From: Granulosicoccaceae bacterium
Lineage (GTDB): Bacteria > Pseudomonadota > Gammaproteobacteria > DAOVJZ01
Direction: 5' to 3'
Assembly: GCA_030632035.1 (NCBI GenBank)
Contig: DAOVJZ010000035.1
Location: forward strand, 1-10,294
Length of the DNA: 10,294 bases
Shown: positions 1 to 6,762 of the stretch, piece after piece
How positions within the stretch are numbered: position 1 is the stretch's first letter
How the letters are laid out: each line of letters opens with the position of its first letter
Position numbers and translations under genes: made by a program
Notes under the pieces: generated by a model
What the model was told of the DNA's origin: nothing
The model's input: the letters and a program-made list of their open reading frames with translations, nothing else
Database searches by the model: none

Positions 1-747
1 CAGTGTTGCCGTGTAATCCGGAACCGGTTGATTTACGCTGGTTGAATCACGTCGATCAAAGCCGGCCATTACATTCAACATGATGGCAGCATCTTCAGCC
101 GTTTGTGTCATTGGGCCTGCCTGATCCAGACTCGAAGCAAACGCAATCATACCGTAGCGCGAAACCCTGCCATATGTGGGTTTTAAGCCAGTAATACCGC
201 ACAATGCTGCAGGCTGACGAATAGAACCACCCGTATCTGTTCCGGTTGCACCGGGAACAAGACGCGCTGCAACACAGGATGCCGATCCACCGGAAGAACC
301 ACCCGGTACAGCATTGGTATCCCATGGGTTTTTTACTGCACCATAAAAACTGGTTTCATTCGATGAACCCATTGCGAATTCATCCATATTGGTTTTACCA
401 ACAAGTACACTTCCTGCATCAGAAAAATTTTGTACTGTAGTTGCATTGTAAGGTGCAATAAAGTTATCCAGCATTTTTGAACCGCAACTGGTTTTAATTC
501 CCTGTGTACAAAAAATATCTTTTTGTGCAATCGGAACACCCGTCAATGGCGTTGCATTACCGTCAGCAATTTTTTTATCTGCCGCGCGTGCATCTTGAAT
601 GGCAATGTCGGTATCAACAGTAATAAAACTATTCAATGTTTTATCGTGTTGTTTGACCCGATCAAGAAAAGCGTTTGTCAGCTCTTCACTTGAGAACTGC
701 TTTTCGCGTAGTCCAACAGAAAGTTCAGCAATGGTTTTTTTATGCAT
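1..747 (-). CDS. gatA: GatA, amidase subunit of Glu-tRNA(Gln)/Asp-tRNA(Asn) amidotransferase (partial, 3' end outside window)
   Basis: GatA hydrolyses glutamine and supplies ammonia to GatB, so that GatCAB converts Glu-tRNA(Gln) or Asp-tRNA(Asn) to the correct aminoacyl-tRNA in the cytoplasm. The frame is open from the ATG at 747 down to base 1: I checked every codon and found no stop. This gives the first 249 of the usual roughly 485 residues. The amidase-signature Ser-cisSer-Lys triad is visible: K76 in the GVPIAQKDIFC segment, cis-Ser S151 in GSSGGSAS, and nucleophile S175 in TDTGGSIRQP. The spacings of 75 and 24 residues match those I recall for characterised GatA. No clear Shine-Dalgarno precedes the ATG; gatC ends 58 bases upstream on the same strand, so the two are probably cotranscribed. 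gatB would be expected past the left edge, but that is inference. Confidence 0.96.
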   Translation of the reverse strand, partial: MHKKTIAELSVGLREKQFSSEELTNAFLDRVKQHDKTLNSFITVDTDIAIQDARAADKKIADGNATPLTGVPIAQKDIFCTQGIKTSCGSKMLDNFIAPYNATTVQNFSDAGSVLVGKTNMDEFAMGSSNETSFYGAVKNPWDTNAVPGGSSGGSASCVAARLVPGATGTDTGGSIRQPAALCGITGLKPTYGRVSRYGMIAFASSLDQAGPMTQTAEDAAIMLNVMAGFDRRDSTSVNQPVPDYTATL

Positions 748-805
748 TCGATTTATCCGGCTATGCCAGTCTTAACTGACAACATCCAGCCAATATCCTT
801 AACTC

Positions 806-1093
806 TTATTCAATCACTTTGGGAACAAGGTAAAACCCTGACTCAACCTGGGGAGCAATTTCCTGAAAGTGATCACGCTGATTTTGTTCGGTAACTTCAT
901 CATCACGCAAGCGTTGTACCATATCCAGTGGATGGGCCATGGGTTGTACATTGGAGGTATCAGCAGCATCCATCTGCTCAACCAGTTTGAGGATATTTGA
1001 CAAGTCAGCCACGTAGCCCGGCAACTCCTTTTCCTCTGTGGCCAAGCGTGCCAGATGTGCAATTTTTTCTACATCTGTTCTGTCCAGTGCCAT
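806..1093 (-). CDS. gatC: GatC, small subunit of GatCAB amidotransferase
   Basis: This 95-residue protein has the usual GatC length. GatC wraps around and stabilises the GatA-GatB pair in the amidotransferase that corrects misacylated Gln/Asn tRNAs. It begins MALDRTDVEKIAHLARL, the typical GatC N-terminal helix, and carries the family's PMAHPLDMVQRLRDDEV segment followed by the C-terminal VESGFYLVPKVIE strand. The frame is open further upstream to 1273. The ATG at 1093 is preferred because family homology starts there and a GGAAGAGG Shine-Dalgarno lies about 8 bases upstream. It is divergent from mreB with a 118-base gap and is followed by gatA on the same strand. Both the identity and the start are well supported. 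Confidence 0.96.
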   Translation of the reverse strand: MALDRTDVEKIAHLARLATEEKELPGYVADLSNILKLVEQMDAADTSNVQPMAHPLDMVQRLRDDEVTEQNQRDHFQEIAPQVESGFYLVPKVIE

Positions 1094-1101
1094 GTGTGCA
1101 A

Positions 1102-1109
1102 CCTCTTCC
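1102..1109 (-). promoter_or_regulatory. Ribosome binding site deciding the gatC start
   Basis: On the minus strand this reads GGAAGAGG, with its GAGG core about 8 bases before the ATG at 1093. It supports the short GatC start over the longer open frame that would run back into the 5' end of mreB on the opposite strand. Confidence 0.75.
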
Positions 1110-1144
1110 AAAATTCGAGGTCGTAACTTATCACAGATAGCATC

Positions 1145-1199
1145 TTGCCCAAAGTCCAATCCATTGATAGAGTAAGCAAAATAATTACTATAAACGGAG
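1145..1199 (+). promoter_or_regulatory. Candidate promoter(s) and ribosome binding site for the mreB operon
   Basis: The 118-base gap between divergent gatC and mreB must hold promoters for both directions. For mreB two sigma70-like candidates are visible. One is TTGCCC (1145-1150) with a 17-base spacer to TAGAGT (1168-1173), giving a leader of about 30 bases. The other is TTGATA (1164-1169) with a 16-base spacer to TACTAT (1186-1191), which has better boxes but would start transcription almost on top of the GGAG (1196-1199) that is the only Shine-Dalgarno for the ATG at 1212. The GGAG is itself 12 bases from the ATG, which is long. No convincing minus-strand promoter for gatC could be picked by eye. 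Confidence 0.3.
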
Positions 1200-1211
1200 C
1201 ACTCCCTCGCC

Positions 1212-2258
1212 ATGTTCAACCGCCTACGTGGAATTTTTTCCAATGACCTTTCCATCGATCTGGGTACCGCCAATACTCTTATTTATGTCCGTGGCCAGGG
1301 TATTGTCCTGGACGAACCTTCTGTAGTCGCCATCCGACAGGATTTAGGCGGCCGAGGAGCTAAAACAGTGGCTGCAGTCGGTGCCGAAGCCAAGATGATG
1401 CTGGGTCGCACACCTGGAAATATCGTTGCAATTCGGCCACTTAAGGACGGTGTGATTGCTGATTTCACTGTCACGGAGAAGATGCTCCAACACTTTATAC
1501 ATAAAGTACATCAGACTCGTTATTTCCGACCTAGCCCACGTGTACTGGTCTGTGTTCCCTGTGGATCGACTCAGGTTGAGCGGCGTGCGATTAAGGAATC
1601 AGCCGCTGGTGCCGGTGCCCGAGAAGTCTATTTAATTGAAGAACCTATGGCCGCAGCCATTGGTGCCGGTATGCCTGTCAGTGAAGCCAAGGGCTCCATG
1701 GTGGTCGATATTGGTGGTGGTACTACTGAAGTTGCAGTAATTTCTCTAAGTGGGATCGTCTATTCAGCCTCTGTCAGGATTGGTGGTGACCGTTTCGACG
1801 AAGCAATTATCAGTTATGTACGTAGAAACTATGGCACCCTGATTGGTGAATCCACCGCTGAACGCATCAAGCTGGAAGTGGCAACGGCTTATCCCGCCTC
1901 TGAAGTGAAGGAAATCGAGGTCAAAGGCCGTAATCTGGCTGAAGGAGTACCTCGTAGCTTTGCTCTCAACAGTAATGAAATTCTGGAAGCCTTGCAGGAA
2001 CCCTTATCCGGGATCGTAGCTGCTGTAAAATCTGCACTGGAACAGACTCCACCGGAACTAGGTTCAGATGTGGCTGAAAAAGGTCTGGTGCTCACTGGTG
2101 GTGGTGCATTGCTCAACTCTCTCGACAAACTACTCAGTGAAGAAACCGGCATTCCGGTTGTAATTGCAGAAGACCCACTCACATGTGTAGCACGTGGCGG
2201 TGGTAAAGCACTCGAGTTAATGGAAGAGCACGGTACCGACTTTTTTGTTTCGGAATAA
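1212..2258 (+). CDS. mreB: MreB, rod-shape-determining actin homologue
   Basis: MreB forms ATP-dependent membrane-bound filaments that position the elongation machinery and set rod shape. The 348-residue product is one residue longer than E. coli MreB, as I recall it, and aligns from the first codon: MFNRLRGIFS is the amphipathic N-terminal segment that binds the inner membrane. The actin-fold nucleotide motifs are present: phosphate-1 loop DLGTANTLIY (residues 16-25), phosphate-2 loop DIGGGTTEV (166-174), and adenosine motif LTGGGALL (294-301). It is the first gene of the plus-strand cluster, divergent from gatC. A 139-base gap separates it from mreC, the longest gap in the cluster; I see no hairpin followed by a T-run there. 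Its codons look more G+C-rich than those of mltB, which may fit high expression. Confidence 0.98.
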   Translation: MFNRLRGIFSNDLSIDLGTANTLIYVRGQGIVLDEPSVVAIRQDLGGRGAKTVAAVGAEAKMMLGRTPGNIVAIRPLKDGVIADFTVTEKMLQHFIHKVHQTRYFRPSPRVLVCVPCGSTQVERRAIKESAAGAGAREVYLIEEPMAAAIGAGMPVSEAKGSMVVDIGGGTTEVAVISLSGIVYSASVRIGGDRFDEAIISYVRRNYGTLIGESTAERIKLEVATAYPASEVKEIEVKGRNLAEGVPRSFALNSNEILEALQEPLSGIVAAVKSALEQTPPELGSDVAEKGLVLTGGGALLNSLDKLLSEETGIPVVIAEDPLTCVARGGGKALELMEEHGTDFFVSE

Positions 2259-2377
2259 ATAACCGATACCATTCTTACTCAACGATCCATTGTAAAAATA
2301 ATAATTATCCTGATCCTGTTTCTATCAATAACGACAGACTGCTAAACTATGGTGAGTACTTCAACATACATATATTG

Positions 2378-2398
2378 ATGGATTCAGGGGTATTGTAA
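2378..2398 (+). other. Six-codon upstream ORF ending on the mreC start codon
   Basis: An ATG at 2378 opens a frame encoding M-D-S-G-V-L and ends at TAA 2396-2398. The last A of the stop is the first base of the proposed ATT start of mreC, giving a TAATT junction. The mreC Shine-Dalgarno lies inside this mini-ORF. No Shine-Dalgarno is seen upstream of its own ATG, so translation is unproven. It could couple translation into mreC by reinitiation, or it may be a chance ORF. Confidence 0.25.
2386..2390 (+). promoter_or_regulatory. Ribosome binding site deciding the mreC start
   Basis: AGGGG is followed by exactly 7 bases and then the ATT at 2398, an ideal distance. It would leave only one base before the next in-frame ATT at 2392, and it is far from the in-frame TTG at 2455. 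This is the main argument, with homology, for initiation at ATT 2398. Confidence 0.65.
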
Positions 2399-3267
2399 TT
2401 AAACCATTATTTATACAAGGGCCATCGTTAACTATACGCCTGATCGTTTTTTCATTGATCTCGATTGTATTGATCTCTGCCGATCATCGTGAGAAACATC
2501 TGGAAGATATCCGCAAAGGACTGACTGTCCTGCTTTATCCGGTTCAGTATGCTATTAACCTACCCATCAGTGCTATTTCATGGGGCAGTGATTCACTGAC
2601 ATTAAGAAGCACCTTGTCTGAACAAAATGAGCTGCTACACGATGAAAATCTGGTACTAAAAGCCCGTTTACAAAAATTTTTGGCAGTGGAAGCAGAAAAT
2701 ACACGCTTACGCAAACTACTGGATTCCTCTCCTAAAGCCGGGGAACGCGTACTGATTGCTGAGTTATTGTCTGTCGATCTGGATCCGTTCCGCCGACAAG
2801 TTGTCGTTAACAAAGGTAGTAATCATGATGTTTTTGCAGGGCAACCTGTGCTTGATTCCAATGGTATTATGGGTCAAGTGATCTATATATCGCCATTATC
2901 GAGCATGGTCACACTAATTACTGATCCCAGTCATGCTATTCCTGTACAAATAAATCGTAACGGCCTGCGCGCTATTGCTATTGGAACCGGTTCCCTGAAT
3001 CAACTAGAAATACCGCATATTCCCAATAATTCAGATATTCAGGAAGGTGACCTGTTAGTCTCTTCCGGACTTGGTGGACGCTTCCCTTCTGGTTATCCAG
3101 TCGCCCGTATTCTAAAAATTGATCGTAATCCTGCCGTACCCTTTGCGCATATTATTGCAGAACCTACTGCCCAACTAGACAGAAATAAAGAAGTTCTGCT
3201 CGTCTGGTCTAGCAACATTGGAGTAAAAACTGAACCCGAACAAGAGCAAACAGAGGGATCGAAATGA
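2398..3267 (+). CDS. mreC: MreC, rod-shape-determining periplasmic scaffold protein (probable ATT start)
   Basis: MreC is an inner-membrane protein whose periplasmic part binds PBP2 and activates the RodA-PBP2 complex. From 2398 the product is 289 residues. It has a family-typical N-terminus (I/M)KPLFIQGPSLTIRL, a membrane segment at about residues 12-28, a coiled coil at about 64-112, then the two beta-rich domains with a GxGGRFPSGYPV segment near the C-terminus. Back to the in-frame TGA at 2353-2355 there is no ATG, GTG or TTG. The first usual start, TTG 2455, has no Shine-Dalgarno and would delete the conserved N-terminus and much of the membrane segment. ATT 2398 is therefore chosen. The stop overlaps the mreD start in ATGA. 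Family identity is certain; the start codon is inferred. Confidence 0.93.
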   Translation: MKPLFIQGPSLTIRLIVFSLISIVLISADHREKHLEDIRKGLTVLLYPVQYAINLPISAISWGSDSLTLRSTLSEQNELLHDENLVLKARLQKFLAVEAENTRLRKLLDSSPKAGERVLIAELLSVDLDPFRRQVVVNKGSNHDVFAGQPVLDSNGIMGQVIYISPLSSMVTLITDPSHAIPVQINRNGLRAIAIGTGSLNQLEIPHIPNNSDIQEGDLLVSSGLGGRFPSGYPVARILKIDRNPAVPFAHIIAEPTAQLDRNKEVLLVWSSNIGVKTEPEQEQTEGSK

Positions 3268-3749
3268 TGGCTTTACCACGCGGTTTCTGGGTTATATGGG
3301 GCACTTTTTTTCTGGCTATGGTTTGTATGCTCATCCCGCTACCTGAATGGGCAAAAATTTATCAGCCACAATGGGCCACTCTGGTGCTTATCTACTGGTG
3401 TTTGGCATTACCGGAACGTGTGGGAGTGGGTACTGCCTGGGTACTGGGGCTAATGCTTGATGTTTTGACTGGCACCCTGTTGGGGCAACATGCGCTCGGA
3501 CTTTCCATTGTTGCCTTCCTGACACTCAAAATGTATCAACGTCTGCGCGTTTTCCCTATGTGGCAACAAGCGCTCAGTATTATGATTTTGGTCGCCATGC
3601 AACAAATGGTGTCTCTCTGGGTGTTAGGTATTATTGATACTCCTCCCAACACGTGGACATACTGGGTTTCATCGATTACCAGTTTATTGCTTTGGCCATG
3701 GATTTATCTGTTTTTGAGAAACACTCGAAGAGCTTTTCAGATTTTCTAA
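3264..3749 (+). CDS. mreD: MreD, rod-shape-determining membrane protein
   Basis: MreD is a small polytopic inner-membrane component of the elongasome; with MreC it controls the conformation of PBP2-RodA. The 161-residue length matches the family (E. coli about 162). The sequence is strongly hydrophobic with five or six predicted membrane segments and the family pattern seen in YWCLALPERVGVGTAW, the following LDVLTGTLLGQHALGLS, and the C-terminal LLLWPWIYLFLR. The ATG at 3264 overlaps the mreC stop by four bases (ATGA) and follows a GAGGG Shine-Dalgarno at 3253-3257, indicating translational coupling. A second ATG directly after it (3267) could serve equally well. It is followed by mrdA after 13 bases. 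Confidence 0.96.
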   Translation: MMALPRGFWVIWGTFFLAMVCMLIPLPEWAKIYQPQWATLVLIYWCLALPERVGVGTAWVLGLMLDVLTGTLLGQHALGLSIVAFLTLKMYQRLRVFPMWQQALSIMILVAMQQMVSLWVLGIIDTPPNTWTYWVSSITSLLLWPWIYLFLRNTRRAFQIF

Positions 3750-3763
3750 TGGCGTTAAGCTAA
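3749..3763 (+). other. Four-codon ORF bridging the mreD stop and the mrdA start
   Basis: The mreD stop TAA (3747-3749) overlaps an ATG (3749-3751) that encodes M-A-L-S and stops at TAA (3761-3763). The last base of that stop is the first base of the mrdA ATG (3763-3765). Both junctions read TAATG. A terminating ribosome could step from mreD to the tiny ORF and on to mrdA. mrdA lacks a convincing Shine-Dalgarno of its own. Chance is possible for so short a frame. Confidence 0.25.
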
Positions 3764-5622
3764 TGCTACAAACATTAACAATCAAAGATCACATACGTGA
3801 AAGCTGGCTATTTAACAAACGCATTATTGCCGCGCTTGTTTTCAGTATTTTCCTGTTATTGATTATCCTGTTAAGACTGTTCTATCTGCAAGTACTGAGT
3901 CATGAACATTTTGCCACGCTCTCACACAATAATCGTGTCAATATTTTTCCATTGGCTCCAACACGTGGCCTGATCCATGATCGCAATGGTCATATCCTCG
4001 CTCAAAACATGCCTACTTATAGTCTGGAAATTGTGTCTGAACGCACAAAAAATATGGATGACACTCTCAATGAACTAAAAAAAATCATTACCATTGCCGA
4101 AAATGATCTGGAACGTTTTAAAAAGCTGCTAAGAAAAAGACGTCCCTATGAAAGTGTGCCGGTAAGACATCGACTTACAGAAGAAGAAGTTGCACGGTTT
4201 TCTGTTGATAGATATCGCTTTCCGGGTGTTGAAATAGAAGCACGACTTTCACGGCATTACCCTATGGGCAAACTGGCATCACATGCCATCGGTTATGTTG
4301 GTCGTATTGATGAAAAAGATCTCCAACAGCTGGAAGAATCAAAATACCGGGGAACAACCCATACTGGAAAAATTGGTCTTGAGAAATCCTATGAAGATAT
4401 TTTGCATGGAATTGTTGGTGTTCAACAAGCCGAAATCAATGCGCAGGGAAGAATACTGCGCGTACTTGAAAAAACACTACCACATTCCGGTAATAACCTG
4501 TTTCTTCATCTTGATATGCGCATGCAATCTGTTGCTGAAAAAGAATTTGGTAACCGACGTGGTTCATTAGTTGCAATTGATACCCGTAACGGAGGTATTC
4601 TTGCCTTGGTCAGTATGCCTACCTATGATCCGAATCTATTTGTAAATGGCATTGATAGTAAAACATACAAGTCCCTTGCCTCTTCATCACAAAAACCACT
4701 TTTTAATCGTGCGCTACGAGGTCAATATCCTCCTGGCTCAACTATTAAACCCTTTCTGGGACTCGCTGGCCTGGAATATAACGAGTCAAATACAGAACGC
4801 AGAGTCTATTGTCCCGGCTGGTATAAACTAAAAGACGGTGATGACCATAAATATCGTGACTGGAAACGTGAAGGTCATGGCCATATGGATTTATCCGGTG
4901 CCATTATGCATTCATGCGATGTTTTCTTTTATGATCTGGCTGTAAATCTGGGTATTAATCGTATTCATAATTTTATGAGTATGTTTGGTTTCGGTAAGAA
5001 AACCGGCATTGATATTGGTGGTGAGCTTTCCGGGTTACTGCCATCACGCGAATGGAAACGTCGTGTCCATAATGATAACTGGTATAGAGGAGAAACAGTG
5101 ATCACCGGTATTGGACAGGGCTTTAACCTTACAACACCGCTACAACTGGTACAGGCAACGGCTATCCTTGCTAACCGCGGGAAGATATTTCCTCCTCGTA
5201 TGGTTTATTCAATTCAGGAACCTGATAATAAGGAAATACACTCACTGCAAAATAAACCTGTTGACTATGTCGATATTGAGAATCGTATCTACTGGGAAAC
5301 CATCATCAAAGCGATGGTCAAGGTAACAAGAACACCCGGTGGTACCGCATACCGAAGCAGTCATAGTGCACCTTATGTTATTGCAGGCAAAACCGGTACA
5401 GCTCAAGTTTACAGTTTAAAACAAGATGAAGAATATGATGCAGAAAAGATAGCTGAAAAACTTCGTGATCATGCACTATTCATCTCATTTGCACCGGCCG
5501 ATAATCCACGCATAGCCATTGCCCTCATTGTTGAAAATGCGGGTGGCGGTGGTGCCAATGCAGCACCCATTGCCCGTAAAGTAATGGATGTTTATTTCAA
5601 AAATCTGGAACCCAATGGATAG
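3763..5622 (+). CDS. mrdA: Penicillin-binding protein 2 (class B peptidoglycan DD-transpeptidase)
   Basis: PBP2 crosslinks new glycan strands made by RodA during lateral wall growth. The 619 residues compare with about 633 in E. coli. A short cytoplasmic tail precedes one membrane anchor at about residues 21-45. Next comes the periplasmic pedestal region beginning with the NNRVNIFPLAPTRGLIHDRNG segment, and then the transpeptidase domain. Its three active-site motifs are intact at the expected spacing: STIK with nucleophile S326 and K329, SCD at 384-386 (the PBP2 form of the SxN motif), and KTGT at 543-546. The ATG at 3763 is the only sensible start, although its Shine-Dalgarno is weak. It lies between mreD and rodA and overlaps rodA by 8 bases. 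Confidence 0.98.
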   Translation: MLQTLTIKDHIRESWLFNKRIIAALVFSIFLLLIILLRLFYLQVLSHEHFATLSHNNRVNIFPLAPTRGLIHDRNGHILAQNMPTYSLEIVSERTKNMDDTLNELKKIITIAENDLERFKKLLRKRRPYESVPVRHRLTEEEVARFSVDRYRFPGVEIEARLSRHYPMGKLASHAIGYVGRIDEKDLQQLEESKYRGTTHTGKIGLEKSYEDILHGIVGVQQAEINAQGRILRVLEKTLPHSGNNLFLHLDMRMQSVAEKEFGNRRGSLVAIDTRNGGILALVSMPTYDPNLFVNGIDSKTYKSLASSSQKPLFNRALRGQYPPGSTIKPFLGLAGLEYNESNTERRVYCPGWYKLKDGDDHKYRDWKREGHGHMDLSGAIMHSCDVFFYDLAVNLGINRIHNFMSMFGFGKKTGIDIGGELSGLLPSREWKRRVHNDNWYRGETVITGIGQGFNLTTPLQLVQATAILANRGKIFPPRMVYSIQEPDNKEIHSLQNKPVDYVDIENRIYWETIIKAMVKVTRTPGGTAYRSSHSAPYVIAGKTGTAQVYSLKQDEEYDAEKIAEKLRDHALFISFAPADNPRIAIALIVENAGGGGANAAPIARKVMDVYFKNLEPNG

Positions 5623-6754
5623 ATTAGGAACAATTGGCAGCAAACCACCTCGGGAAAACGATGGTATCTCTCGTTTTATCATCCGCACGCTACACATTGA
5701 TTTGCCACTGCTTATTGCACTTATCCTGTTAAGTACAATTGGACTGATTACTTTATATAGTGCCAGTAATCATGAAATGTCGATTGTAAACAGACAGCTT
5801 GTTTTCATGCTGATTGGTTTTGGCTCCATGTTTGTCTTTGCCCAGATACCACCACATACGCTTCGCTTCTGGGCACCATGGTTATTTGGTATCGGTATTA
5901 TTATGCTGATTGCCGTATTTTTCTTTGGCTCCGTAGGTAAGGGTGCGCAACGCTGGCTGGATCTGGGATTTGTACGTTTCCAGCCATCTGAAAGTATGAA
6001 AATTGGTCTGCCCATGATGCTGGCATGGTTTCTGGCTGAGGCCCAACTGCCCCCATCTCCAAAACAACTACTCATTTCTGCAATTTTAATTGCACTACCG
6101 GTAGGGCTCATTGTGATTCAGCCTGACCTGGGTACTTCCTTATTGATCGGCAGTACCGGAGTCATCGTTTTATTACTCGCGGGAATCAGTTGGGTACTGG
6201 TAGGCACCTTTGTTTTCCTTGGGGCCGCCAGCACACCCCTACTCTGGTACTTATTGCATGATTACCAACGCCAGCGCATCCTTACATTTTTAAATCCAGA
6301 GAATGATCCATTAGGTGCCGGTTATCATATTATTCAATCCAAAATTGCCATAGGATCGGGTGGGTTATACGGAAAAGGCTGGTTGAATGGTTCACAATCC
6401 CACCTTGAATTTTTGCCAGAAAGATCCACTGACTTTATTTTTGCTGTCTTTGGTGAAGAATTTGGCTTTATTGGTATCCTGCTTCTAATGTCACTGTATA
6501 TGTTTATCGTAATTCGTGGGCTTTATATGGCTTCACAGGCACAAGACACATTCAGTCGATTATTATCCGGCAGTCTGATATTGACCTTTTTTGTCTATAT
6601 TTTTGTTAATACAGGTATGGTAATGGGTTTATTGCCAGTCGTTGGGCTACCTTTGCCCCTGCTTAGTCTGGGGGGCACATCACTAGTGACTCTGATGACT
6701 GGTTTTGGCATTATTATGTCTGTGCACACACATCGTAAATTGTATGCCACATGA
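5615..6754 (+). CDS. rodA: RodA, SEDS-family peptidoglycan glycosyltransferase
   Basis: RodA polymerises lipid II into glycan strands in complex with PBP2. The 379-residue product (E. coli 370) is polytopic with about ten membrane helices. SEDS hallmarks are present: KGAQRWLDLGFVRFQPSE with E126, QPDLGTS at 169-175, and the conserved extracellular segment GSQSHLEFLPERSTDF, whose D273 corresponds to the catalytic Asp (D262 in E. coli RodA). The ATG at 5615 overlaps the mrdA stop (TAG 5620-5622) and follows TGGAA at 5606-5610. An in-frame ATG at 5588 would add nine residues, but it lies deeper inside mrdA with no good Shine-Dalgarno, so the later start is preferred. The stop overlaps an ATG as ATGA at 6751-6754. 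Confidence 0.97.
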   Translation: MDRLGTIGSKPPRENDGISRFIIRTLHIDLPLLIALILLSTIGLITLYSASNHEMSIVNRQLVFMLIGFGSMFVFAQIPPHTLRFWAPWLFGIGIIMLIAVFFFGSVGKGAQRWLDLGFVRFQPSESMKIGLPMMLAWFLAEAQLPPSPKQLLISAILIALPVGLIVIQPDLGTSLLIGSTGVIVLLLAGISWVLVGTFVFLGAASTPLLWYLLHDYQRQRILTFLNPENDPLGAGYHIIQSKIAIGSGGLYGKGWLNGSQSHLEFLPERSTDFIFAVFGEEFGFIGILLLMSLYMFIVIRGLYMASQAQDTFSRLLSGSLILTFFVYIFVNTGMVMGLLPVVGLPLPLLSLGGTSLVTLMTGFGIIMSVHTHRKLYAT

Positions 6755-6756
6755 GG
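6753..6756 (+). promoter_or_regulatory. Ribosome binding site deciding the mltB start
   Basis: GAGG ends six bases before the ATG at 6763 and overlaps the rodA stop (6752-6754). It favours initiation at 6763 over the ATG at 6751, where this same sequence would lie within the first codons rather than upstream. Confidence 0.6.
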
Positions 6757-6762
6757 TTAATA

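Noticed and set aside
806..1273. Extended GatC frame reaching back into the 5' end of mreB on the opposite strand (155 residues).
   Set aside because: GatC homology and the Shine-Dalgarno both place the start at 1093; the extra 60 residues are intergenic sequence and antisense of mreB.
1889..2272. 127-residue antisense frame over the 3' half of mreB.
   Set aside because: It is the complement of a conserved coding sequence, its Ser/Pro-rich composition is typical of a shadow frame, and there is no recognisable domain or promoter.
2455..3267. mreC starting at TTG 2455.
   Set aside because: No Shine-Dalgarno, and it would remove the conserved KPLFIQGPS N-terminus and much of the membrane anchor.
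5588..5617. rodA starting at ATG 5588.
   Set aside because: Nine extra residues deep inside mrdA without a ribosome binding site; ATG 5615 sits at the mrdA stop in the usual coupled arrangement.
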